Positions 1 through 7,124 of a DNA stretch of 11,040 bases are shown here, piece after piece. The number at the start of each line of letters is the position of its first letter. Positions within the stretch are counted from its first letter, which is position 1. Origin of the DNA: Atopobium sp. (lineage in GTDB: Bacteria > Actinomycetota > Coriobacteriia > Coriobacteriales > Atopobiaceae); assembly GCA_015259105.1 (NCBI GenBank), contig JABZGZ010000041.1, positions 1 to 11,040 of the forward strand. Reading direction: 5' to 3'. Under the pieces are notes generated by a model. It had not been told where the DNA came from. It made no database searches and worked only from the letters and a program-made list of their open reading frames with translations. A program made the translations under genes and the position numbers.

Positions 1-1481
1 GTCCATAATCCAATCGAAGGGTGCCCGTCCAGGAGTTTGACCATTTCCTGACAGGTTTCTGTCCACTCCTTGCGATAACCCTCATTACCTGCGGATAAAG
101 CCTGATGATGTTCTGGAGTTGTATCATCAAATCGGTTCCAAGTAAAACTGAACAGCGTCGGCTTCTGACTCGTGTGCCAGGGACTATACGCGCTTCCACC
201 CGAAACGCAATCCTGCCAAACCAGCATGCCGAGTCGGTCGCAATGATAGTACCAACGCTCGCTTTCAATCTTGATATGTTTACGCAGCGTATTAAAACCG
301 GCCGATTTCATAGCCTCTATGTCATATACCAGCGCATCATCGGACGGCGTGGTCATCAATCCGTCAGGCCAGTAGCCCTGATCCAGCACGCCGCGCACAA
401 AATATGGCACCCCGTTCAAGTGCACCCTTGGCACGCCCGCCACGTCTTTCTTTACCTCAACAGTACGAAACGCGCAATAGCTCCGAACAAAATCGACCAC
501 CGCACCATCCTGCCAAAGTGTTGCCTCCACGGCATAGAGGTGCGGACTCTCCGGCGACCAAAGCAGCGGGTCATCCACATGCTGCTCGGCGGATATCTCC
601 CCTGCCTCGTCCACCGGAAGTGTGGCGAGAAGAACGTCTTGCCCAAGCTCATCCTTGAGCGCAAGTTCCAGCTCCAACGCGCTCGACTGCGCATTTGCTG
701 ATCCGCTTACCTGCACGTTCGCTTTAACTTCAAGCGCGCCGAACATGTCACCCTTCAACGTCAGCAACTTAAGATGAACTGCAGAAACAACCTCGTACCA
801 AACGCTCTGCCAAATGCCACTCTGAGCGGTATACCATATGTCACCACGAGAAAGACGCTGCTTACCGCGCAGTTGAGAGCCGGTGTCACTTGGATCCCAA
901 ACGCAAAGCACGAGCTCAGCGGTGGCGCCACTCTCTGCTATGACCGAGCTCTCAACCTCGCCCACACTTTCCCCAGCCGCGGCCGGCCCAAGCAGATTCG
1001 TAATCTCAAAGGAAGACGGTAAATAACCGCCAGTATGCGTACCAGCAAGCTTGCCGTTTACAAAACATGCACACATCCAGTCTACCGCATCAAAATGCAG
1101 AATAAGTCGCTGGTCATCGGCCAGTTTAGGTAGTTCAATTTTGCGCTTATACCACAAAAGTTCGCTCGGCTGCACTGTACGACCAACACCAGAGAGCGGA
1201 GCTTCTGGCGAGAACGGCACCACAATCTGTCCGTCCCAACGGGAAGGAATCGCCTGTTGCGCGAGGGTCTCTACATCAACCCCGCCATCTACCGGCACAA
1301 TCGCATAATCCCACGCGCCGTTCAGCATCACGTAATTGTCGCGCTGCATGCGAGGACGCGGATACTCAGGCAATACGTTCGATGGGTCAAGCGCCTCTCC
1401 CCAAACAGTCGTCAGAGAATTCAGTGTCTCCTCCGTATGCTTTTTGGGCGCACTTGCCAAAACGCGACGAATATCCAGCAT
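1..1481 (-). CDS. Glycoside hydrolase family 2 enzyme (beta-galactosidase/LacZ-like), 3' end outside window
   Basis: This encodes a retaining family 2 glycosidase; substrate unknown (beta-galactosidase, beta-glucuronidase or a relative). The ATG at 1479-1481 opens 493 codons that run off the window edge without a stop. In order I see a jelly-roll sugar-binding domain (about residues 40-230, with NGAWDYA, GGYLPSSFEIT and SGIWQSVWYE), an Ig-like beta-sandwich (about 235-340), and the start of the TIM barrel (NGVPYFVRGVLDQGYWPDG at 356-374, then MKSAGFNTLRKH and LGMLVWQD). The readable part ends at GHPSIGLW. In the family this comes just before the Asn-Glu acid/base, so no catalytic residue can be checked. 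There is no signal peptide, so it is probably cytoplasmic. GAGAG and AGGAGA lie upstream, the latter rather far from the ATG. It is transcribed alone, downstream of a likely terminator. Family call firm, specificity open. Confidence 0.9.
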   Translation of the reverse strand, partial: MLDIRRVLASAPKKHTEETLNSLTTVWGEALDPSNVLPEYPRPRMQRDNYVMLNGAWDYAIVPVDGGVDVETLAQQAIPSRWDGQIVVPFSPEAPLSGVGRTVQPSELLWYKRKIELPKLADDQRLILHFDAVDWMCACFVNGKLAGTHTGGYLPSSFEITNLLGPAAAGESVGEVESSVIAESGATAELVLCVWDPSDTGSQLRGKQRLSRGDIWYTAQSGIWQSVWYEVVSAVHLKLLTLKGDMFGALEVKANVQVSGSANAQSSALELELALKDELGQDVLLATLPVDEAGEISAEQHVDDPLLWSPESPHLYAVEATLWQDGAVVDFVRSYCAFRTVEVKKDVAGVPRVHLNGVPYFVRGVLDQGYWPDGLMTTPSDDALVYDIEAMKSAGFNTLRKHIKIESERWYYHCDRLGMLVWQDCVSGGSAYSPWHTSQKPTLFSFTWNRFDDTTPEHHQALSAGNEGYRKEWTETCQEMVKLLDGHPSIGLW

Positions 1482-1593
1482 GGTATCTCTCGTTTCTCCT
1501 GAAGCAGCAGGTACAAGCACATGACAAGCCAGCATGACGTATGTATATCATAGCCACTTCGTAAAAGAATTTATATAGCGAGAAAACCAAATA

Positions 1594-1622
1594 AGCCCCA
1601 GCTCAACTATGAGACTGAGGCT
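1594..1622 (-). terminator. Probable intrinsic terminator of the methyltransferase-like gene
   Basis: Read on the minus strand, AGCCTCAG pairs with CTGGGGCT (one G-U pair), and an inner CTCA pairs with TGAG around a four-base loop, with one bulged base. After the stem comes a T-rich stretch (TTATTTGGTTTT). It lies about 30 bases past the stop codon at 1652, where a terminator is expected, and before the glycosidase gene. The T tract is interrupted, so efficiency is uncertain. Confidence 0.55.
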
Positions 1623-1651
1623 CGGATAAAAGCAAATGTTCACGTTAAACG

Positions 1652-2152
1652 CTAGTGCCTGGGAAACCACGGAATGCAGCGATTAACTCGCTTGCAGTAC
1701 TCTTTGTACTCATCGCCAAATTGCTCGAGAAGCCACTTCTCCTCCGTAGCCTTCATCATCACAGTTAAAAGCGCCCAAAACACAAGCGGCAGCGGCAGTA
1801 GATAAAGGTTGCTTGAAAGCAAAGCGGCGCCCGACATAACAAACGCAAATGCGGAGTAGATTGGGTTTCTAACCAGCGCATAAACACCAGTGGTTACCAG
1901 CTGATTTGCGATGATTTTCTCGCGAAGTTTTTCTTTGATAGCGGCGGAAACCCACAGCCAGATGCCCACAATCAGAAAAGCCGTGCCCACGGTGTGCATC
2001 ACGCCGACCGTAGCTCGAATGCGAAGGTACGGAAGAAATCCCAGCTTAGACAGGGCAATGCACGCGATCGTCAGCACCGTAATGGCAATCACATAAGCGG
2101 GGCCGACGCCAAGCACTGGAAGGTGATCTTTCTTCTTGTTCTGAGCAGGCAT
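1652..2152 (-). CDS. Isoprenylcysteine carboxyl methyltransferase (ICMT/PEMT-like) family membrane protein
   Basis: This 166-residue integral membrane protein belongs to the small SAM-dependent methyltransferase group that includes ICMT and bacterial phospholipid methyltransferases. Hydrophobic stretches lie at about residues 15-35, 47-70, 98-115 and 116-135. The C-terminal half carries the family hallmark: TTGVYALVRNPIY at 87-99, then Glu137-Glu138 and FGDEYKEYCKRVNRCIPW at 145-162, which in homologues form the cofactor pocket next to the membrane. Length and topology are normal. The ATG is supported by GGAG eight bases upstream. It appears monocistronic, with its own terminator. Bacteria have many paralogues of unknown substrate, so the methyl acceptor (lipid, isoprenoid or other) cannot be told from sequence. 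Confidence 0.8.
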   Translation of the reverse strand: MPAQNKKKDHLPVLGVGPAYVIAITVLTIACIALSKLGFLPYLRIRATVGVMHTVGTAFLIVGIWLWVSAAIKEKLREKIIANQLVTTGVYALVRNPIYSAFAFVMSGAALLSSNLYLLPLPLVFWALLTVMMKATEEKWLLEQFGDEYKEYCKRVNRCIPWFPRH

Positions 2153-2439
2153 TCGTTAAACTCCGTTCAGTTGGAAGTTTGTTAGCTTTAACTAACTGCG
2201 ATATAAAGTTTACACTTAAAACTGCACTTTTACATGGGATTTTTAGTTTGACTTCATTGATTTTGTTTCTTCGAATTTTCAAATTAATCGCTTATCAAGG
2301 TATTGAAAAAATACCTGTCTAAGTGTCCATTACACTGGACACTCATAATCCTTTTTAAGCCTATGATTATTCAACAATAAGAAATGAATTACCTGCGCAA
2401 ACGGATGATTTTTTCTAACATCTCTGAAAGGAATACACC
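2153..2439. promoter_or_regulatory. Divergent intergenic region with a cluster of inverted repeats
   Basis: This AT-rich gap separates divergent genes and holds no convincing ORF. Near the minus-strand gene is GTTAG-N6-CTAAC (2181-2196). Toward the plus-strand gene lie three dyads in a row: AGGTATT/AATACCT (2298-2304 and 2310-2316), a perfect 8-bp AGTGTCCA-N6-TGGACACT (2322-2343), and ATAATC/GATTAT (2345-2350 and 2365-2370). A TATGAT at 2362-2367 could be a -10 box for the SIMPL gene. TGGACA at 2336 resembles a -35 box, but its 20-base spacing is too long to be comfortable. The dyads may be operators. The regulator is unknown. Confidence 0.45.
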
Positions 2440-3129
2440 ATGGAACGAACAATTGACGTTTCTTCATACACAGGCACGCAAGTCCCACCTGACACCATTG
2501 ACGTTGATATCACTATTCAAGGAGCTTCTAAGACTCGAGAGGCCTGCACAGCAAAATATAATGTGCTACTTCAAACAATCAAGGATGCACTAGAGAAAAA
2601 CGGGTTGTCTGCTTCAATTCTAAAGAACAACAAATACTCAGTTTCTGGGCACGAGGTTAATCAGTACAAAAAAGATATTGACGGCAACTACTATATTGCT
2701 GAGAAAAAAATTAAAGGATATATTTTCCGCGCCAAACTATCCATCAAACAGCACTTTGAAGAAGACCTTGTCGAGAAAATCTGGAAAGCACTCAGTTCAT
2801 GTGGCAATGAAGTAACTTTTTCAGTCGAATTTTTAAAAGCGCATGATGATGTCATTAAAGGCAACCTATCTGTAGATGCTATTGTTGCCTGCCGTCAAAA
2901 AGCGAATCTTCTTGCTAAAGCCGCTGGTGCAAAGGTAATTGGACTTAAACATGCAGATTATGACTTCGAAAGAGGATGTTTAACATACTCGTCTTGCGCT
3001 TGTAGTGCTTTTGATGAATCTGACCGTAGAAGCCAAGTACCTGCATTTTTTCCGTCAGATATTGAAGTTAATTGCTTCGTCAGCACCTCATGGGACATCG
3101 AGCTGCTACCACCGGACGATCTGCTGTAG
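2440..3129 (+). CDS. SIMPL-domain (DUF541) protein, cytoplasmic type
   Basis: This 229-residue protein matches the SIMPL/DUF541 family. An N-terminal strand region, PPDTIDVDITIQGASKTREACTAKY (about 16-40), is followed by a helix with the typical NGLSASIL-type turn. A second helix reads DAIVACRQKANLLAKAAGAKVIGLKHADY (146-174), and the end is SDIEVNCFVSTSWDIELL (206-223), matching the family's closing strand. Unlike many members it has no signal peptide or membrane anchor. A small cysteine cluster (GCLTYSSCACSA, 179-190) stands out. The start has AAAGGA eight bases upstream. Base composition is AT-richer than the exporter operon. It stands alone, divergent from the methyltransferase-like gene and convergent with the exporter operon. 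The molecular function of the family is poorly defined, so I assign none. Confidence 0.8.
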   Translation: MERTIDVSSYTGTQVPPDTIDVDITIQGASKTREACTAKYNVLLQTIKDALEKNGLSASILKNNKYSVSGHEVNQYKKDIDGNYYIAEKKIKGYIFRAKLSIKQHFEEDLVEKIWKALSSCGNEVTFSVEFLKAHDDVIKGNLSVDAIVACRQKANLLAKAAGAKVIGLKHADYDFERGCLTYSSCACSAFDESDRRSQVPAFFPSDIEVNCFVSTSWDIELLPPDDLL

Positions 3130-3153
3130 CCCAGATAATCAAACGCGCTCCAA

Positions 3154-3180
3154 AGGGTTTCTCGCCTGGCGAGAAACCCT
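3154..3180. terminator. Perfect 12-bp hairpin between convergent genes
   Basis: AGGGTTTCTCGC (3154-3165) pairs perfectly with GCGAGAAACCCT (3169-3180) around a CTG loop. It sits 24 bases after the SIMPL stop and about 100 bases beyond the exporter operon's stop, so it could act on either strand. Neither side has a real T tract (only TTT on the minus side), so it is not a standard intrinsic terminator. A role in transcript 3'-end protection is equally possible. Confidence 0.5.
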
Positions 3181-3203
3181 ACCTATAGCACGTCATTTAC
3201 TTT

Positions 3204-3275
3204 CAGCAAGCAGTCTAAGAGTAGCAAGCCAATTACCAACAGCAAGCGGTCTGTGAACGCAAGCCGTTTATGCAC
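3204..3275. repeat. Two tandem imperfect 36-bp repeats, with a related copy near 7053
   Basis: Copies start at 3204 and 3240, each opening CAGCAAGC(A/G)GTCT and carrying GCAAGCC about 15 bases later. The second copy shares AGCGGTCTGTG, then GC-R-AGCCG, with 7053-7078. They lie immediately downstream of the exporter operon on its coding strand. No coding capacity is evident. Confidence 0.5.
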
Positions 3276-3284
3276 TCACCCCGT

Positions 3285-4493
3285 TTATTGGTAGCGGAGC
3301 GATTCCACAGGATTGAGCTTTGAGGCTCGACGGGCAGGCCAGTAGCCAAAGATGAGTCCGATGCCAATGCAGATTCCCGAGGTAATCATCACAATGTTTG
3401 GGGTGATGATGGGCGTGATACCAGTTTCAAGCTGTATCATGCTGCCAAATGAGCCAGCCAATCCCCATGCTCCGGCGTAACCCAGGGCAATACCAATCAC
3501 GCCGCCCATAATGCAAATCAAAATGGACTCGCACAAGAACTGCTTGGTGATGTCGGACGCGCGAGCGCCAAGAGCTTTACGCAGGCCAATCTCTCTAATG
3601 CGCTCCGTCACGTTAGTGAGCATCATGTTCATGATGCCAATACCGCCAACCAGCAGCGAGATACTTGCCGTAGCGGTAACCAGAACCTGGAACGACATCA
3701 GTGTGGCGTTCATCTGCTCAATAATGGACGAGAGCGTCATGACCGTTACGCGGTCTTCTGCCTGCGCGGAAGGAATGTTAAACCAGTCCAACAACCAGGA
3801 CTTTGTTTCATCCGCAAGTGCCTTCATGTCAACGTTTTCGCGAGCGTAACCAAAGACTTGGCTGATAGTTTTGGTGCCCGTCAGGCGCGCGGAATACGTG
3901 GAGTACGGTATATAGGCCAGCAGCGTGTCGCCTTGCCCGCCCCCATTTGGACCACTGTCAACCACGCCCACGATGGTGTAGCTGTCGTTATTGATGCGAA
4001 CGACCTGCCCAATGGACGCATCTGAGCTGCCAAAGAGTTTCTCGGCAGACAACTTGTCGAGAAGAACGTTTCTAGATGTGTCATCTACGTCGGACTTTGT
4101 GAAGAGTGAGCCCGCGGATGCCTTGAGACCCATGACGGTAAAGTAGTCGGACGTGCAGCCGATGATTCGCGCGTCAAACTGCTTCTCGGCCGAGTTGACG
4201 CGGGCCATGGTGGAGTCGATGCCGGTCACAAGCTCGTAGCCAGGTACACTGAGCTGCAGCATGTCAAGATCTTGCTGCGTGACCTCGCGATCTGGCCACG
4301 CGTAAATCATGACCATACGCGACTGGTTAAGGCCCAACGAGCTGACCAGCGAATACTTGATGCCATCGATGAGCGCTGTCATAGCAATTACCGCGCTGAT
4401 GCCAATAACAATACCCAGCACCGTCAACAGGCTACGGCCACGGTTAGCGTTGAGCGCAGACAGGGTTTCTCGCAGCAGATCCATCAGCCTCAT
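3285..4493 (-). CDS. MacB/FtsX-type ABC exporter permease
   Basis: This 402-residue permease is the membrane part of a MacB-like exporter. One membrane segment at about 22-44 follows a short cytosolic start (NRGRSLLTVLGIVIGISAVIAM). A large extracytoplasmic MacB_PCD domain spans about 45-265. Three further segments lie at about 269-292, 321-346 and 364-384. Family signatures are SISLLVGGIGIMNMM followed by TERIREIGLRKALGAR (277-311) and the terminal PARRASKLNPVESLRY (386-401). Length and four-segment topology are normal. The start codon overlaps the ATPase stop as ATGA, with GGGAGG upstream inside the ATPase tail, indicating translational coupling. MacB permeases work mechanically from the periplasmic or outer face with an adaptor. 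Substrates in other bacteria include macrolides, peptides and toxins; here the substrate is unknown. Confidence 0.93.
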   Translation of the reverse strand: MRLMDLLRETLSALNANRGRSLLTVLGIVIGISAVIAMTALIDGIKYSLVSSLGLNQSRMVMIYAWPDREVTQQDLDMLQLSVPGYELVTGIDSTMARVNSAEKQFDARIIGCTSDYFTVMGLKASAGSLFTKSDVDDTSRNVLLDKLSAEKLFGSSDASIGQVVRINNDSYTIVGVVDSGPNGGGQGDTLLAYIPYSTYSARLTGTKTISQVFGYARENVDMKALADETKSWLLDWFNIPSAQAEDRVTVMTLSSIIEQMNATLMSFQVLVTATASISLLVGGIGIMNMMLTNVTERIREIGLRKALGARASDITKQFLCESILICIMGGVIGIALGYAGAWGLAGSFGSMIQLETGITPIITPNIVMITSGICIGIGLIFGYWPARRASKLNPVESLRYQ

Positions 4494-5338
4494 AGCGCGA
4501 CACCTCCCGTCGCGGCATGTGCGCCCGGTGCAGCAGGCGTGCCCACTGCTGCATCCGCGTCCGTCGCGGCATGTGCGCCCGTTGCAGTACGCATGCCCGA
4601 TGCAGCGCCCTCAGCCGTCGCGGACTGTGCAGCATGTTGCCTCACAAACTCCTTTTCCTGCTCATCTGTGAGCAGGCGGCCGTCACGAATGTGTACCACG
4701 CGGTCAGCCCAAAAGGCAGTCTCGGGGTCGTGTGTAATCAGTACGATTGTTTTGCCGCGCTCCTGCATAGACTTGAACGTGTTGAGTACCATCTCACTTG
4801 TTGCAGAGTCCAGGTTACCTGTTGGCTCATCAGCAAAAATAACCGCCGGGTCGTTTACCAGCGCGCGAGCAATAGCAACGCGCTGCACCTGACCACCGGA
4901 AAGCTCGTTGGACTTATGCTCGTAGTACTCCTCGGGCAGGCCAACAGAACGCAGCGCTTTCCAAGCACGCAACTCTCGCTCTTTTGCGGGAATATCCGAG
5001 TAGATGAGCGGCAGCATAACGTTTCGCAGCACCGTAGTGCGCGGTAGCAGGTTAAACGACTGGAAGACAAAGCCAAGACGCGTAGCGCGAATCTCTGCCA
5101 AGTCATCGTCGGAAAGATCTGCAACCTCAAGTCCCTCGAGCTTGTACGAACCAGCAGTAGGCGTATCCAGGCAACCCAAAATGTTCATCAGGGTTGATTT
5201 GCCCGAGCCTGATGGACCCATGATGCAAAGAAACTCGCCCTTCTCCACAGTCAGAGAAACGCCTCGTAAAGCGTGCGTCAAACCTGCAGCCGTCTCGTAA
5301 ATGCGATGCAGCTTATGTACCTCAATTACCTTGGACAT
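4490..5338 (-). CDS. MacB/LolD-type ABC exporter ATP-binding protein with repetitive C-terminal tail
   Basis: This 282-residue nucleotide-binding protein powers the exporter. Walker A is GPSGSGKST (41-49), the Q-loop glutamine is Gln93 in FQSFNLLP, the signature is LSGGQ (146-150), Walker B ends in Asp170-Glu171 within VIFADEPTGNLDS, and the H-loop is His203 in LITHD. This pattern is typical of LolD/MacB/FtsE-like ATPases. The conserved domain ends near residue 232, which is the normal family length. About 45 further residues are rich in Ala, Gly and Thr and are built from an 18-residue repeat (241-258 and 259-276) plus a short third copy. Nine bases separate the gene from the upstream adaptor gene, and it overlaps the permease gene by four. 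The ATPase assignment is firm; the tail's role is unknown. Confidence 0.95.
   Translation of the reverse strand: MSKVIEVHKLHRIYETAAGLTHALRGVSLTVEKGEFLCIMGPSGSGKSTLMNILGCLDTPTAGSYKLEGLEVADLSDDDLAEIRATRLGFVFQSFNLLPRTTVLRNVMLPLIYSDIPAKERELRAWKALRSVGLPEEYYEHKSNELSGGQVQRVAIARALVNDPAVIFADEPTGNLDSATSEMVLNTFKSMQERGKTIVLITHDPETAFWADRVVHIRDGRLLTDEQEKEFVRQHAAQSATAEGAASGMRTATGAHAATDADAAVGTPAAPGAHAATGGVAL
4507..4630. repeat. 54-bp coding minisatellite in the ATPase gene
   Basis: The string CCGTCGCGGCATGTGCGCCC begins at 4507 and again at 4561, and a diverged third copy (CCGTCGCGG) begins at 4615, giving an exact 54-base period over about 2.3 copies. The period is a multiple of three, so each unit adds 18 residues (ending GAHAA) without a frameshift. 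Copies differ by scattered substitutions in the middle. Confidence 0.85.
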
Positions 5339-5347
5339 ACGCGTCGC

Positions 5348-6922
5348 CTACTTGGAGTCTTTGGAGCCTGTCGCACCGGACGTTGCGTCATTCGCCGAGC
5401 CAGACGTTGCGCCTGCGGGAGCGTCCATCGCCGCACCTTGAGATGGGCCGCCGGCGCCACCGCCAATCATCACCTCAGTGCCGTCCTCAATACCAGCACC
5501 CTCAATGACGGCCGTCGTAGAACTTTGTGCCTTTACGGTCACCGGTACGCGCTCAACCTGAGGATAGCCCTTCTCGTCACGAGAAGTAACCACGTTGACG
5601 TAAGCGCCATCGCCATCGTCCATGACAGCAACAAGAGGCACGGTCAGCACGTTGTCCATGTGCTGAATCATGATGTCCACGTTGGCGGTCATACCCGGCT
5701 TGATGGAGGCGTCGGGACTGCTAATAAGCAGGTCAACGGTGTAAGAAACAATGGATCGACCGGGGTTATCGTAACTTGCACCTGCGTCGGCACCGTTGGA
5801 CGAAACAGCAGAAACGTGGGTCACTACGGCGTCACAATACAGGTCTCGCAGAGCTGTAAAGCTGACCTGCGCCTTCTGGTCAACGGCGATGCGAGAAATG
5901 TCTACCTCGTTGATCTGGACATTCACCTTCATCTGGGAAAGGTCCGCGATAGTAATCAGAGGACCGGCGTTGCCAGCACCTGGCGCGGACGAGCCAACCG
6001 AAGCGCCGTTCACTGCGTTCATCACGATGACCGTGCCGTCGCATGGGGCGGTGACTACACGCTTATCTGCCTGGGCAATTGCGTCATTATAAGCGGAGCG
6101 AGCCTCCTCAAGCGCAATCTGAGCGCTCTCCAGATTTGCTTCCGCCGCTTCCACAGCCGCAGCAACAGATGCAGCGTTTGCTTCTTGTCCGTCCTCGCCC
6201 GCCTCGGGGACACCGTTGCGTGCGGACGCTAGAGCTGAGCGAGCCTTACTGACCTCGTTCTCGGCTGCTTTTACCTGCTGAGATGCCTTACGAACAGCCT
6301 TATCCAGCTCATCATTCTTGATAGTAAAGAGCTTGTCGCCTTTATGGACGTACGTGCCCTCAGAAACCTGAACGTCCTGAATAATGCCATCTACCTCGGG
6401 AGTTACCACAGTTGACGACACGGGCTTAATGGATCCAGACGCGGAAACAGAATCGCTGAACTCGCCGCGCGTGACAAACGTGGTGCTTGGCATCACGGTG
6501 GTGTTCTGGTTCTGGCCGCCTTGGCACATAGGTAAAATGAATAATGTGACGAGAAGAACAAAGACTCCAGCGGCTATTCCTGCCTTAATAAGTTTCTTTT
6601 TACGACGAGCTTTACGGTGACGAGCCAAACTCTCGTACGCCTCACGAGCCTCAGCGTCTTCCTCACTTTCACCTGGAGAAATAACGCCAATCTGTGAGCC
6701 CAAGTTAGCTGTCTGATCAGCAATTGTTGGCAACGTAGAGGCAAAGGCTGCCTGCTGATATCCCTCAGGAGGTGTGGGGATGTTAGGGGCTCCGGCGCCC
6801 GCACCAGCAGCATCCACAGCGCCAGCGGAACTCGCGCCAGCAGCGCCCGTGCCTGCGTTGCCAGCAGCGCTCGCATTTCCCTCGTTGGCTTCTTGCTTTG
6901 AACCGTGGTTGAAGTGAAGCAT
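5348..6922 (-). CDS. HlyD/MacA-like membrane fusion (adaptor) protein of the ABC exporter
   Basis: This 524-residue adaptor has an unusually long cytosolic N-terminus. It has an Ala/Gly-rich stretch (about 16-46), an acidic part, then a basic RHRKARRKKK before a membrane segment at about 111-133. The outer part follows MacA order: first half of the lipoyl-like domain (about 170-200, VDGIIQDVQVSEGTYVHKGDKL), a coiled-coil hairpin (about 203-286), second lipoyl half (287-310, TAPCDGTVIVM), beta-barrel (about 325-420, ending IKPGMTANVDI), and a membrane-proximal domain to about 488. It ends in a Gly/Ala/Ser-rich tail (489-524). The ATG has GGAGGGG about five bases upstream. It is first in the operon with ATPase and permease, which supports an exporter role. 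It is longer than E. coli MacA (about 370 residues) because of the two low-complexity ends. Confidence 0.92.
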   Translation of the reverse strand: MLHFNHGSKQEANEGNASAAGNAGTGAAGASSAGAVDAAGAGAGAPNIPTPPEGYQQAAFASTLPTIADQTANLGSQIGVISPGESEEDAEAREAYESLARHRKARRKKKLIKAGIAAGVFVLLVTLFILPMCQGGQNQNTTVMPSTTFVTRGEFSDSVSASGSIKPVSSTVVTPEVDGIIQDVQVSEGTYVHKGDKLFTIKNDELDKAVRKASQQVKAAENEVSKARSALASARNGVPEAGEDGQEANAASVAAAVEAAEANLESAQIALEEARSAYNDAIAQADKRVVTAPCDGTVIVMNAVNGASVGSSAPGAGNAGPLITIADLSQMKVNVQINEVDISRIAVDQKAQVSFTALRDLYCDAVVTHVSAVSSNGADAGASYDNPGRSIVSYTVDLLISSPDASIKPGMTANVDIMIQHMDNVLTVPLVAVMDDGDGAYVNVVTSRDEKGYPQVERVPVTVKAQSSTTAVIEGAGIEDGTEVMIGGGAGGPSQGAAMDAPAGATSGSANDATSGATGSKDSK

Positions 6923-7124
6923 AGGCCCCTCCGAAATCCATGCTTAAACACACAAGCAATCTCAGAAGAAATCGATTTGACCTTTTAGTTTATATAAAAT
7001 TTTTCAGCAGAAGTTAGCTTGCTTGAACAACTACGGCGAGCGGTATAAAAGCAGCGGTCTGTGTCAGCGAGCCGCTCAAACACAAACGCGCAACCACCGT
7101 AACTGTTCAACGTGTTTCTCGCCC
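6923..7124. other. Intergenic region upstream of the exporter operon
   Basis: No gene is seen here. The exporter ribosome site lies at the left end. On the minus strand TATATA (6991-6996) could be the -10 box of the exporter promoter, but I see no good -35 box, so the promoter call is weak. The right half holds a repeat copy and the likely end of the ABC-F transcript. Confidence 0.4.
7044..7078 (-). terminator. Candidate terminator of the ABC-F gene, overlapping a repeat copy
   Basis: On the minus strand AGCGG (7076-7072) pairs with CCGCT (7057-7053) around a 14-base loop, followed by GCTTTTATA. It lies about 50 bases after the ABC-F stop and before the exporter promoter region. The stem is only five base pairs with mismatches inside, so it is weak. 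The same stretch is the third relative of the repeats at 3204-3275. Confidence 0.4.

Noticed and set aside
105..1502. Several plus-strand open frames of 60-200 codons at the left end
   Set aside because: They lie opposite the family 2 glycosidase, whose minus-strand frame is continuous for 493 codons with recognisable domains; the plus-strand proteins resemble nothing.
3204..3275. CRISPR array
   Set aside because: Only two imperfect tandem units without distinct spacers, and no cas genes in the window.
5273..6232. Plus-strand frame of 319 codons
   Set aside because: It is antisense to the adaptor gene, has no known motifs and no ribosome site, and is best explained by the codon bias of the real gene.
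6923..7124. Long regulatory leader, riboswitch or attenuator before the exporter operon
   Set aside because: No conserved riboswitch core, leader peptide with biased codons, or competing hairpins could be made out.
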